Source: CBDFHC01 sp965247585 (GTDB lineage: Bacteria; Chloroflexota; Dehalococcoidia; Lucifugimonadales; GCA-2712585). Taken from it: a DNA stretch of 64,000 bases. The stretch covers positions 62,001-126,000 of the forward strand of contig CBDFHC010000002.1 of NCBI GenBank assembly GCA_965247585.1. Reading direction: 5' to 3'. Positions 34,486 through 42,329 of this stretch are shown here, piece by piece. Positions within the stretch are counted from its first letter, which is position 1. The number at the start of each line of letters is the position of its first letter. Made by a program: the position numbers and the translations under genes. The notes below the pieces were generated by a model that did no database searches, was not told the origin of the DNA, and worked only from the letters and a program-made list of their open reading frames with translations.

Positions 34486-36390
34486 ATGTTGGACCTGCTG
34501 AAACGACACTTTGGCTTCGATGGTTTCCGTCCTAACCAGGAGGAGATAATCGCAAGCGTGGTCCAGGGTAGAGACGCCCTGGTGGTGATGCCAACGGGGA
34601 GCGGCAAGTCGCTGTGCTATCAGCTTCCGGCGTTGCAGTTCGACGGAATTACGCTGGTGGTGTCGCCCCTGATAGCGTTGATGAAGGACCAAGTCGATTC
34701 GCTGGTGGGCAGGGGAATAGCCGCGGACCTGATTGACAGCAGCCTGTCACGCTCCCAGGTTTTGGAGGTACAGACGCGGGCAATAAAGGGTGGTTCGAAG
34801 ATACTGTATGTTGCGCCGGAACGGCTGGCGACGTCCGGGTTTCGCCGGTTCTTGCAGCAGCTTCGCATAAGCCTGATAGCGATAGATGAGGCGCACTGCA
34901 TATCCGAGTGGGGACACGACTTCCGGCCCGATTATAGAAACTTGAGATCATTGCGGGAAGACTTTCGCGGGGTCCCGATGATCGCGCTGACGGCCACAGC
35001 GACGGAAGATGTCAGGAAGGACATCATCGCGCAGCTGGAGATGCACGACGGGGGTGTATTCGTTTCGAGCTTCGACCGGCCCAACCTTCGATATCTGGTG
35101 GAACCCAAGAGGCAGCCATTCGAACGGTTGATGGGCTGGCTGAAGCGGCACTGGGACAAGCCGGCGATTGTGTACCGGTTTTCCAGGAAGGACACCGAAT
35201 CTTTGGCGGAACGGCTAAGGGACCATGGGGTAAAGGCGCTGCCATACCACGCGGGCCTGGACAGCGACGTGAGGAAGGAGACCCAGGAGAGGTTTCTTCA
35301 AGGCGAGGTCCCGGTGATAGTGGCAACAATCGCCTTTGGGATGGGCATAGACAAGGCCGACATCCGGCTGGTTGTCCACTACGAGATGCCGAAGTCGATT
35401 GAGGGCTACTACCAGGAAACGGGCCGGGCAGGGCGCGACGGCGAACCCAGCGATTGTGTGTTCTTGCACGGGTATCATGACCGGCTAAAGCACAGATTCT
35501 TTGTTGAAAAGATAGAAGATGCCGCGCAGCGGGCCATGGCGGAGCAGAAGCTGGGACAGGTGGCCAAATACGGCGACCTGCTAACCTGCCGCCGAAGATA
35601 CCTGCTGTCATATTTCGGGGAGGAGGCGGCGGGAGAAAGCTGCGGCAACTGCGACGTTTGCCAGGCGCCAAAGGAGGCGTTTGACGCCACTGTAAAGGCG
35701 CAAATGGTGCTGTCCGCGGTGGTCCGAACCGGAGAGCGGTTTGGAGCGGACTACGTAATCAGCGTGTTGCGGGGGTCAAAAAGTAAACGACTTGCTACTC
35801 TTGGACACGATCAGCTCTCGGTCTACGGCATCGCCAGAGAAGAAGCTGCAGATGAGCTGCGGCAATTGGTGCAGGTCCTTCTAGATAAGGAGTTACTTCA
35901 GGTAGAAGGGGAGAGATACCCGACGCTGGCGGTTACCTCAAAAGGCCGAAGCTTCTTGAAAAACCGGGAGATGCTTGTGCTTGAGAGGCGGCTGGGACGA
36001 GACGGGAGTGCGCCTGCGGGTAATGCTGGAGACGGGCGTTCTCAACGAGGGAGAAGATTCACGAGCAAGAGGCCGGTTAGCGGGGAGACTTATCTAGAAA
36101 CAAAAAGGTTACTGGGGCAAAAGCTATCCGTTGAGGAGGTGGCCCAACGCCACCAGCTTTCATCCAACACGATAATAACGCACCTGGAGCGGTTGATAGC
36201 TTCGGGAGAGGCAGTGGATATCAGTCACCTGCTGCCGGTTACAGACCGAATTGAGGAGATTAAACAAGCTTTCGAGAAGGTGGGGACCGACCGGTTGGCG
36301 CCGGTCCTCGAAGCCCTCGGGGGAGAATATTCGTACGCGGAGCTGAGGCTGGTTAGGCTTAAGCTTCGACAAGATGGCACGTTAACGTAA
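34486..36390 (+). CDS. recQ: RecQ-family ATP-dependent DNA helicase
   Basis: A 634-residue superfamily 2 helicase that unwinds DNA 3' to 5' in recombination and repair. Start ATG 34486 (MLDLLKRHFGFDGFRPNQEEII) is where RecQ motif 0 begins. Walker A is TGSGKS (37-42), and DEAH (134-137) sits in IDEAHCISEWGHDFRPDYR. The helicase C-domain has the AGRDG box (TGRAGRDGEPSDC), then the RQC zinc site (CRRRYLLSYFGE...CGNCDVC). An HRDC domain is not seen; instead the C-terminus carries a helix-turn-helix HTH_40-type region (SVEEVAQRHQLSSNTIITHLERL). The cyanophycinase-like gene follows after 10 bp. Confidence 0.93.
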   Translation: MLDLLKRHFGFDGFRPNQEEIIASVVQGRDALVVMPTGSGKSLCYQLPALQFDGITLVVSPLIALMKDQVDSLVGRGIAADLIDSSLSRSQVLEVQTRAIKGGSKILYVAPERLATSGFRRFLQQLRISLIAIDEAHCISEWGHDFRPDYRNLRSLREDFRGVPMIALTATATEDVRKDIIAQLEMHDGGVFVSSFDRPNLRYLVEPKRQPFERLMGWLKRHWDKPAIVYRFSRKDTESLAERLRDHGVKALPYHAGLDSDVRKETQERFLQGEVPVIVATIAFGMGIDKADIRLVVHYEMPKSIEGYYQETGRAGRDGEPSDCVFLHGYHDRLKHRFFVEKIEDAAQRAMAEQKLGQVAKYGDLLTCRRRYLLSYFGEEAAGESCGNCDVCQAPKEAFDATVKAQMVLSAVVRTGERFGADYVISVLRGSKSKRLATLGHDQLSVYGIAREEAADELRQLVQVLLDKELLQVEGERYPTLAVTSKGRSFLKNREMLVLERRLGRDGSAPAGNAGDGRSQRGRRFTSKRPVSGETYLETKRLLGQKLSVEEVAQRHQLSSNTIITHLERLIASGEAVDISHLLPVTDRIEEIKQAFEKVGTDRLAPVLEALGGEYSYAELRLVRLKLRQDGTLT

Positions 36391-36400
36391 GGAGATGAGA

Positions 36401-37087
36401 ATGCCCGGAGAGATTGTACTGGTAGGTGGAGAGGAGTTCCGACAGGGATGCGAGGAGATGGACCGGGAGGTTATGAAAGCGTCCGGCCAGGCGCCAGCGC
36501 GGGTGGTGGTAATACCAACGGCCGCGGTGACGGGGCCGGCGAAGGCGGCTAACGACGGGGTGAGGCACTTCGAGGCGCTGGGTGGGGAGAGCAGGCCACT
36601 GATGGTGTTGGACCGGAGTCATGCGGACGATGAGGTGATGGCGCAACAGCTAGAGGATGTGGGGGTGATTTACTTCACCGGAGGCAGCCCGGACCATCTG
36701 CTGGAGACGCTGAAGGGTTCCCGGTTTATGGAGGCGATCAACCGGGCGTTGGCGGGAGGTGCGGTGGTAGCGGGTTCCAGCGCGGGGGCGATGGCGATGG
36801 GGTCCTGGATGCGCAGGCCGTCCAACGGTGAGTGGGTCCAAGGGTTGGGCGTAGCGCCGGGGGTGGCGGTGCTGCCACACCACGAGAACAGCGATCCGGA
36901 AGAGACGTCACGGCGGTTGTCTCAAGAGGCACCGGCAGGGGTGACGGTGCTGGGGATTGACGCCAGGTCAGGCTGCCTGGGGGGAGGCGGTAGTTGGAGG
37001 GTGGTAGGGTCCGGCAACGTGACGGTGTACCAGGGAGAAGGCTGGACGGTCTACAAACCCGGCGAGGGCTTCAGCACCGGAGGGTAG
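36401..37087 (+). CDS. Peptidase S51 / cyanophycinase-like protein
   Basis: A 228-residue class I glutamine-amidotransferase-like fold of the S51 type. The nucleophile elbow is AGSSAGAMAMG with the catalytic Ser, preceded by YFTGGSPDHLLETLKGS; the His region is VAVLPHHEN. Family members cleave Asp-terminal dipeptides or the Asp-Arg bond of cyanophycin. No cyanophycin synthetase is seen, so a dipeptidase or unknown role is more likely. ATG 36401 follows GGAG by 6 bases and lies only 10 bp after the recQ stop, so it probably shares the recQ transcript. Confidence 0.85.
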   Translation: MPGEIVLVGGEEFRQGCEEMDREVMKASGQAPARVVVIPTAAVTGPAKAANDGVRHFEALGGESRPLMVLDRSHADDEVMAQQLEDVGVIYFTGGSPDHLLETLKGSRFMEAINRALAGGAVVAGSSAGAMAMGSWMRRPSNGEWVQGLGVAPGVAVLPHHENSDPEETSRRLSQEAPAGVTVLGIDARSGCLGGGGSWRVVGSGNVTVYQGEGWTVYKPGEGFSTGG

Positions 37088-37141
37088 GTTATGGCGAAGG
37101 GTGTGGATGCGCCAAGGGATTCGTGGCGCAACGTTCCGGTG

Positions 37142-38557
37142 CTATAGAGGAGGCCGCTGGGTGTGCCAGTCCGTGGCCTGCTGGTAGGCGTGGCCGGCGC
37201 GGAGCACGGTGGCGTCTTCCATGGGCCGCCCCACCAACTGGAAAGCAATGGGCAGGCCGCTCTGGGTGAAGCCGCAGGGGGTGGAGAGGGCGGGGGCGCC
37301 GATGAGGCTGGCGGGAAAGTTGAAGCTGCGCCGGCCGAACAGATCGGCCTTGAACTGCTCACGGCTGCCGAATCCCGGAGTGTCTATGAGCGGCGGCGCC
37401 GGGGTTGGGTGGGCGGGGTAGGCGAGCAGGTCCACATCCCGCATGATACCTAATGCCTCGGCGCGGTAGAGCTGGCGCAGCTTCTGGACCTTGTAGTAGG
37501 TCTGGGCGGGGAGAACAGCGGCGGCCAGGAGGTTTATCCGCTGGTTGTAGTCGAACTCTTCGATACGGTCCCGGATGTAGCGGTGGTTCATGGCGGCGGA
37601 CTCCACCAGGCTGATGGGCATGGCGATGGCGCCGGCCTGCCGTACGCTAGGGAACGAGACTTCCCGCACCGAAGCTCCCAGGTCAGAGAGCTCGTCTATG
37701 GCGGCGTCAAAGGCAGAGCGTATCTCCGGGTCCACCAGGTCCCAGCAGGCCATCTCTGTGACCACACCGATCTTTAGGCCTTGTATTCCGCGGTCCAGCT
37801 CCGCCGGGTAGTCCGGTACCGGCGATCCGCTGGTGTACTGGTCTTTAGCGTCGGAGCCGGCCATGGCGTGAAGGGTCAGGGCGCAGTCTTCGACGGAGCG
37901 GGCCAGGGGGCCGATGGTGTCCATGGACCAGGTGGCGCCCATGAGACCGTGGCGGCTGACTCTGCCCCAACTGGGGCGAAGGCCGGCGACGCCGCAGTAG
38001 GTGGCGGGCCATCGAACGGAGCCGGCGCTGTCTTCGCCCAGGGCGACCGCGCAGAGGCCCGCGGCGGGGGCGGAGCCGGACCCGGCGCTGGAGCCTCCGG
38101 GCGTTCGAGTCAGGTCCCAAGGGTTGGCCGGGGTGCCGTAGGGGTAGTGGTAGGTGTAGGCCATGGCGAACTCGGTCATGTTGAGCTTGCCAAGGAGGAT
38201 GGCGCCGGAGCGTTTCAGGTTGGCGACGACGGTGGCGTCCTGGTCCGGCACGAAGTCTTTGAGGACGGTAGAGCCGTTGGTGGTGGGGATGCCCTTGGTC
38301 CATATCTGGTCTTTGACCGCCACGGGTACGCCGTGCATGGGGCCAAGATAGTTGCCGGAGGTGATGGCCTGCTCGGCGTCTCGGGCGGCGGCGATGGCCT
38401 GGTCGGCAGAGACGGTAATGTAGGCGTGGAGCTTGCCATCGAGCTGCTGGATGCGGGAGAGGTAGGCTTCCGTGGCCTCGACGGGCGACACCTGTCCGGA
38501 AGCGATAAGGCGGCCCAGTTCCGCGGCGGAGAGGAAGGACAAATCCTGGTTATTCAA
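37142..38557 (-). CDS. Amidase signature family hydrolase, paralogue of 2463-3869
   Basis: A 471-residue amidase with the same architecture as the first: Lys in VAVKDQIW, GGSSAGSGSAP and the nucleophile Ser in GEDSAGSVRWPATYCGVAGLRPSWG. It differs at GEDSAG (the other has GEDTGG) and in the substrate loop (YTYHYPYGTPANPWD). The GatC-like partner gene ends 1 base upstream of this start, i.e. translationally coupled. It hydrolyses an amide in the cytoplasm. The copy and the earlier one are a duplicated, diverged pair rather than a recent repeat. Confidence 0.9.
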   Translation of the reverse strand: MNNQDLSFLSAAELGRLIASGQVSPVEATEAYLSRIQQLDGKLHAYITVSADQAIAAARDAEQAITSGNYLGPMHGVPVAVKDQIWTKGIPTTNGSTVLKDFVPDQDATVVANLKRSGAILLGKLNMTEFAMAYTYHYPYGTPANPWDLTRTPGGSSAGSGSAPAAGLCAVALGEDSAGSVRWPATYCGVAGLRPSWGRVSRHGLMGATWSMDTIGPLARSVEDCALTLHAMAGSDAKDQYTSGSPVPDYPAELDRGIQGLKIGVVTEMACWDLVDPEIRSAFDAAIDELSDLGASVREVSFPSVRQAGAIAMPISLVESAAMNHRYIRDRIEEFDYNQRINLLAAAVLPAQTYYKVQKLRQLYRAEALGIMRDVDLLAYPAHPTPAPPLIDTPGFGSREQFKADLFGRRSFNFPASLIGAPALSTPCGFTQSGLPIAFQLVGRPMEDATVLRAGHAYQQATDWHTQRPPL

Positions 38558-38558
38558 G

Positions 38559-38747
38559 TTAGCCTTTCAGCACCGAAGGGTCTATGGGCAGCGGCTCGAC
38601 ATTGTCCAGCCCAGTAGGGTCCAGCTCATCAACGGAGTCAATGAGGGCGTTGACGATCTCGGCGACCTCAGGCAGATAACGGTCTGGGATATTCAGGCCG
38701 TTGACCCGGCCCAGGGCCTGGATGTCTTGTTTGGACAAGTCCGGCAT
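38559..38747 (-). CDS. GatC-like / AtzG-like small amidase partner, second copy
   Basis: A 62-residue peptide, paralogue of 2214-2399, with the same DLS-QDIQALGR, GLNIPDRYLPEVAEIVNALID and VEPLPID end. It lies directly before the second amidase (one base between stop and start region), the same order as the first pair. The association of peptide and amidase is therefore conserved in two independent loci of this genome. No gatB is nearby, which disfavours a tRNA amidotransferase. Confidence 0.78.
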   Translation of the reverse strand: MPDLSKQDIQALGRVNGLNIPDRYLPEVAEIVNALIDSVDELDPTGLDNVEPLPIDPSVLKG

Positions 38748-38799
38748 GTCTATCCACTCTCCCCATTTTTCTCGGTCATTGTATTAGCAGGATGCTAAA

Positions 38800-39010
38800 A
38801 AACCCTTTCGAGCATCCCCTGACCCCTTTCCTTGATAGGAAGAGGGAAGAATTTACATCTGGGGGACTGACTCCGCCGCTACTGAGAGTGGGCACTACGG
38901 TTGGACTTTCTTTCCCAACCCCACCCAGATTCTTCGATCCTCACGGAATGCACAGCCTCTCAGGCTCCCGCTAAAGGGGCTTTGCCCCTCTACACTCCCC
39001 TTTCCCATTA
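38800..39010. repeat. Dispersed intergenic repeat, copy 7
   Basis: Starts with the pyrimidine block CCCTTTCGAGCATCCCCTGA and TTCCTTGATAGGAAGAGGGA, continues with CCCAGATTCTTCGATCCTCA, then CTCTCAGGCTCCCG, and ends with the small hairpin AGGGGC-TTT-GCCCCT followed by ACTCCCCTTT. It fills the 268-bp gap between the GatC-like and DUF1989 genes. Confidence 0.8.
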
Positions 39011-39015
39011 TGGTG

Positions 39016-39849
39016 CTAAGCGCCGGGTAGGCGGAGGCCGTGGGTCCCGCGGTAGCCGGCGGTCTCCGGCGGCGACCAGCCGGCCAGGAGTTCCGGGGCA
39101 GGCTGGTAGACCTCTATACCCAATGGGCGGCAGGTGGTTGAGGGATCACCGGCGTTTGGCCCCCAGGGCGGGATGGAGAGGTCGCCCTGGGGGCAGGTGG
39201 AGATTGCGCACAGGAGGTCAATCTCGGCGAAGAACTCCAGGAAGTCGCCCTGTTTGGCCGGGCTGGGCTTGACGAAGTAGCGGCCTTCCGGGGAGATACC
39301 AGTGACCATGAAAACGTTCAGGACATCGTGAACGTCCGACTCGTCCAGGTGGAAGGGGGCGACGGCGCGGACCAGGTTAGAGTGGCAGGTGTGGTCGTCG
39401 GGCTGGCCACCCAGGACGGTGTTGATGTATGGGTCGCAACGGGTGCCCAGGATATCGTGGCAGCCAGCGCCGTCGGCATCTCTGCCGTAGGCTATGGTGT
39501 CGTTGGTGATGGTCATCATGGGACGAAGGTAAGGGAGACAGGACCATAGGCGGTCGAAGGTGGAGATGTGGGAGCGGTGAAGCTGCTTGGAACGGGCGGA
39601 CCAGAAGCGTTCCCTGGGATTGTTCAGGTTCCAGACGTTGAAGTCGCCCACCTGGGCTTCTTCAACGGTCACGATGCGGCAAAGCTGACCGGCTTTGACA
39701 GGCCAGGCCAGGCCATCGCGGGGAGGGACGCGGAACTGTTCGACCAGCTTTCGGCCGCCGGTCTGCGAAGCCAACCGGCCGTAGAATTGTCGGTCTACGT
39801 CTAAGGGGGTGCCTGGGTTGGCCTGATAGACCAGGCGAGGCTGTGGCAT
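39016..39849 (-). CDS. DUF1989 (urea carboxylase-associated) family protein
   Basis: A 277-residue DUF1989 protein from ATG 39849 (MPQPRLVYQANPGTPLDVD). Visible family blocks are VTVEEAQVGDFNVWNLNNPRERFWSARSKQLH, HISTFDRLWSCLPYLRPMMTITNDT, the conserved Cys/His-containing DDHTCHSNLVRAVAPF and VFMVTGISPEGRYFVKPSPAKQGDFLEFFAEIDLLCAISTCPQGDLS. Homologues accompany urea/guanidine carboxylase pathways, but their chemistry is not settled. Upstream on the minus strand CGAGGTGCCCC is a weak ribosome site. The gene diverges from the pyr operon across a repeat copy and the pyr promoter. Confidence 0.88.
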   Translation of the reverse strand: MPQPRLVYQANPGTPLDVDRQFYGRLASQTGGRKLVEQFRVPPRDGLAWPVKAGQLCRIVTVEEAQVGDFNVWNLNNPRERFWSARSKQLHRSHISTFDRLWSCLPYLRPMMTITNDTIAYGRDADGAGCHDILGTRCDPYINTVLGGQPDDHTCHSNLVRAVAPFHLDESDVHDVLNVFMVTGISPEGRYFVKPSPAKQGDFLEFFAEIDLLCAISTCPQGDLSIPPWGPNAGDPSTTCRPLGIEVYQPAPELLAGWSPPETAGYRGTHGLRLPGA

Positions 39850-39999
39850 GGGGCACCTCGGAGATAGGGAGTGGTTGGCGGACGGCACGGGACGGTCCGG
39901 CTGGACCCAATAATTGCAGACGGCCTGGTGCGGGTCAAGGAGCGAAGGAAGGACGGTAAAAATAGATATTATGTAAAATGGCATCCCGTGGCAGGGTGG

Positions 40000-40175
40000 T
40001 GAAAGACCCTTTCGATCATCCGACTGACCTCTTTTCTCCATGCCAAGAAGGGGGAAGAAAAATCGATATCTGAGTGTGTCCCTCAGACTCCCGGGTCACG
40101 ATTGGAATCGAGGTCTCGGAATCAGGTCCCTCGACCCGAGGGGCTTGGCCCTTCTGCACACCCCTTTCCGTCAGC
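40000..40175. repeat. Dispersed intergenic repeat, copy 8
   Basis: Carries the block GACCCTTTCGATCATCCGAC, the imperfect hairpin CTGAG-TGTGTC-CCTCAG (about 40070-40086), GATTGGAATCGAGGTCTCGG, AATCAGGTCCCTCGACCCGA and a terminal GGGGCTTGGCCC followed by TCTGCACACCCCTTT. It ends just upstream of the pyr promoter. The same block order is found in copy 9 (50160-50345). Confidence 0.82.
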
Positions 40176-40186
40176 TTGCCTGGCGT

Positions 40187-40215
40187 TTGGCAAGGAAAGC
40201 ATGACCTGATATAGT
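40187..40215 (+). promoter_or_regulatory. Sigma70-type promoter of the pyr operon
   Basis: TTGGCA (-35, 5 of 6 match) at 40187-40192 and TATAGT (-10, 5 of 6) at 40210-40215 with a 17-base spacer, the optimal distance. Transcription would start near 40222, just upstream of the PyrR attenuator. Confidence 0.8.
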
Positions 40216-40244
40216 TACCGCCGTAGAAAAGGGCCGAAGACAGA

Positions 40245-40277
40245 CCTTTAAAGGCAACCCTGTGAGGTTGGCAAGGG
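40245..40277 (+). promoter_or_regulatory. PyrR-binding RNA hairpin (anti-antiterminator)
   Basis: Canonical pyr attenuator binding loop. The upper stem CAACC/GGTTG (40255-40259 with 40266-40270) closes the hexaloop CTGTGA, which fits the PyrR consensus CNGNGA; the lower stem is CCTT/AAGG (40245-40248 with 40273-40276). The 3' side GGCAAGGG (40270-40277) can alternatively pair with CCCTTGCC (40316-40323) in the terminator, so PyrR-UMP binding would favour termination. Confidence 0.9.
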
Positions 40278-40314
40278 ACGGGCCCGGCGCAGTGAGCCAC
40301 CAGGCGAAAGAGCG

Positions 40315-40345
40315 CCCCTTGCCGCACGCAGGCAAGGGGTTTTTT
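40315..40345 (+). terminator. Intrinsic attenuator of the pyr operon
   Basis: Stem CCCCTTGCC / GGCAAGGGG (9 bp) with a 7-base loop and TTTTTT at 40340-40345. It ends 1 base before the first pyrR ATG (40347). Its 3' arm AAGGGG is also the only Shine-Dalgarno-like sequence for that ATG, so terminator folding would hide the ribosome site. Confidence 0.92.
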
Positions 40346-40346
40346 G

Positions 40347-40910
40347 ATGGCGCGAGTATCGCAGGGACCGGCGGAGAGCACGGTGGTGATGACGGAGGAC
40401 GATATCCACCGGGCGCTTTCAAGGATGGCGCATCAGGTGCTGGAGCAGCACAAGGGGCCGAAGGAGCTGGTGTTCCTGGGGATTCTAACGCGGGGGCTGC
40501 CCATGGCGGAGCGGTTGGTCAAGAAGATAGGGGAGCTGGAGGGGGAGACGCCAAGGGTGGCCGGACTGGACATCCTGCCATACCGGGATGACATGGGGGC
40601 GCCCAGCTTTCGGAGGAACGGCGGCCCGGCGCTGGGGGTGGAGGTAGCGGACAAAAAGGTGATCATTGTGGACGACGTGCTGTTCACGGGGCGCAGCGCC
40701 AGGGCAGCGCTGGACGCTTTGACGGACGCCGGGAGGCCGCGGCAGGTGCAACTGGCGGTGCTGGTGGACCGAGGTCACAGGGAGCTGCCCATCCGGGCGG
40801 ACTACGTGGGCAAGAACATGCCCACCGCTATTGGGGAACGGATACAGGTGAAGCTGGAGGAAGTGGACGGAAGGGATGAGGTAGCGTTGTTCCGTGCGGC
40901 CGGCCGGTAA
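40347..40910 (+). CDS. pyrR: Bifunctional pyr operon regulator / uracil phosphoribosyltransferase
   Basis: A 187-residue PyrR. The PRPP-binding motif IIVDDVLFTGRSARAALDAL and the C-terminal VLVDRGHRELPIRADYVGKNMPTAIGERIQVKL are diagnostic. PyrR binds UMP and the pyr leader RNA to promote attenuation; it also has weak UPRT activity. The attenuator it would read lies immediately upstream. The start is ambiguous: ATG 40347 uses the terminator arm AAGGGG as its ribosome site; GTG 40383 or ATG 40389 (MTEDDIHRAL) has GGAGA upstream and gives a more standard N-terminus. The pyrB ATG follows 3 bases after the stop. Confidence 0.95.
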   Translation: MARVSQGPAESTVVMTEDDIHRALSRMAHQVLEQHKGPKELVFLGILTRGLPMAERLVKKIGELEGETPRVAGLDILPYRDDMGAPSFRRNGGPALGVEVADKKVIIVDDVLFTGRSARAALDALTDAGRPRQVQLAVLVDRGHRELPIRADYVGKNMPTAIGERIQVKLEEVDGRDEVALFRAAGR

Positions 40911-40913
40911 GCG

Positions 40914-42329
40914 ATGAGGAACAAAAGCGTGGTAACGATAGAGGACCTCTCCAACCAGGAGATTGAGGACGTCCTGGACCTTGCGCAGGAGTATCGAGAG
41001 GATCTGAGGGGTCACTCGGAAATGCTGTCCGGCTATATCATGGCCAGCCTATTCTTTGAGCCGAGCACCCGGACACGAGGGTCCTTCGAATCGGCGATGA
41101 AGCGGTTGGGAGGACAGACGATCACCACGGCGGATGTCCGGTCCTCGTCCATAGAGAAAGGGGAATCGCTGGCGGACACGATCAGGGTCTGGAGCGGGTA
41201 CTGCGACATGATGGTGATGCGGCACCCGTGGGAAGGCGCGGCGCGGCTGGCGGCGGAATACGCGTCGGTGCCGGTGGTAAACGGCGGGGACGGCGGCCAC
41301 GAGCACCCCACGCAGACGCTGTGCGACCTGTTCACGCTGCGAGCGGAGCACGGGACCTTGGATGGTCTCAGGGTGGCGTTGTGCGGCGACCTAAAGAATG
41401 GGAGGACGGTGCACTCGCTGACGTTCGCGCTACTGCGCTTCGGGGCGCAGATTATCTTCGTCCCGGGGGAGGGGCTGGAGCTTCCAGAGCACATCAAGCG
41501 CCGAATAAACATGGACTACGGAATGCCGGTGGAGAGGGTCCGGCCAGGTGACCTGGAGCTGGGGGCGCTATTTGACGAGGACGGACAGGGGGATCCGGGC
41601 AGCACTCTGCTGAATGCCATCTATATGACTCCCAGCCGTCCGCACCAACTGGCTATGCACCAAGGAGACGCGCGGGTGGTGTTTGGCGGAAGCAACTGGC
41701 CAATTGCGTTCTACATGACCCGCTACCAAAAGGAGCGGGAAGGGGGAGGAGCGAGGGCGTACCCCAAGCTGTCGGCCAAGGCGATGAAGCAGAAGGCGCT
41801 GGCCAAGTCAATTGTCCTGCATCCGTTGCCCAGGGTAGACGAGATCTCAACGGAGCTGGACAAGGACCCGAGGAGCCGGTACTTCGAGCAGGCGAGGAAC
41901 GGCGTCCCGGTGCGAATGGCGCTTATCTCGCTACTTTTGGGGAAAAGGCAGTGGCGCCAGGATAGGGCTGTGACCACGAAGGACGGGACCGCGGAGAAAT
42001 TTGTGGCACCGGTGGAGGGGCTGCGCTGCGGAAACTCGGGCTGCGTCACGTGGAAAGAACCGAAGAGCTGCGCAATGGAACTGGTGGCGCTTCCCGGCCC
42101 GCCGCCGTGGTTTATTTGCAAGTATTGCGAGCGGGATGTTGGAGCTGCGCACTTCGCCTACAAGGGGAAGAAGCTGTACCATCCGTTGGAAGAGTTGCAG
42201 ATCCAGTCACGGGAACAGCTCTCGCGGTTAAGGATGTTTCAAGATGAGGCAGGCGCTAGAGAGGCTGGGCTGAAGTCCGCGGTTGGAAAGAGGGCCCGGG
42301 GCGCCTCCGCCATTGAGGTGACGCGCTAG
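40914..42329 (+). CDS. pyrB: Aspartate carbamoyltransferase with C-terminal PyrI-like zinc domain
   Basis: A 471-residue PyrB; ordinary catalytic chains have about 305-320. Carbamoyl-phosphate and aspartate motifs are STRTR (51-55), HPTQ (131-134) and HPLPR (303-307). Two extras are seen. Residues 218-262 are an insertion just before the FYMTRYQKER strand. After residue 350 a C-terminal domain carries Cys372, Cys377, Cys402 and Cys405 (C-x4-C, 24 residues, C-x2-C with CKYC), the same spacing within a residue as the PyrI zinc site of enteric ATCase. The allosteric nucleotide-binding domain of PyrI is absent. About 60 more residues follow. It catalyses the committed step of pyrimidine synthesis; stop and carA start abut (TAG-ATG). 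Confidence 0.94.
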   Translation: MRNKSVVTIEDLSNQEIEDVLDLAQEYREDLRGHSEMLSGYIMASLFFEPSTRTRGSFESAMKRLGGQTITTADVRSSSIEKGESLADTIRVWSGYCDMMVMRHPWEGAARLAAEYASVPVVNGGDGGHEHPTQTLCDLFTLRAEHGTLDGLRVALCGDLKNGRTVHSLTFALLRFGAQIIFVPGEGLELPEHIKRRINMDYGMPVERVRPGDLELGALFDEDGQGDPGSTLLNAIYMTPSRPHQLAMHQGDARVVFGGSNWPIAFYMTRYQKEREGGGARAYPKLSAKAMKQKALAKSIVLHPLPRVDEISTELDKDPRSRYFEQARNGVPVRMALISLLLGKRQWRQDRAVTTKDGTAEKFVAPVEGLRCGNSGCVTWKEPKSCAMELVALPGPPPWFICKYCERDVGAAHFAYKGKKLYHPLEELQIQSREQLSRLRMFQDEAGAREAGLKSAVGKRARGASAIEVTR

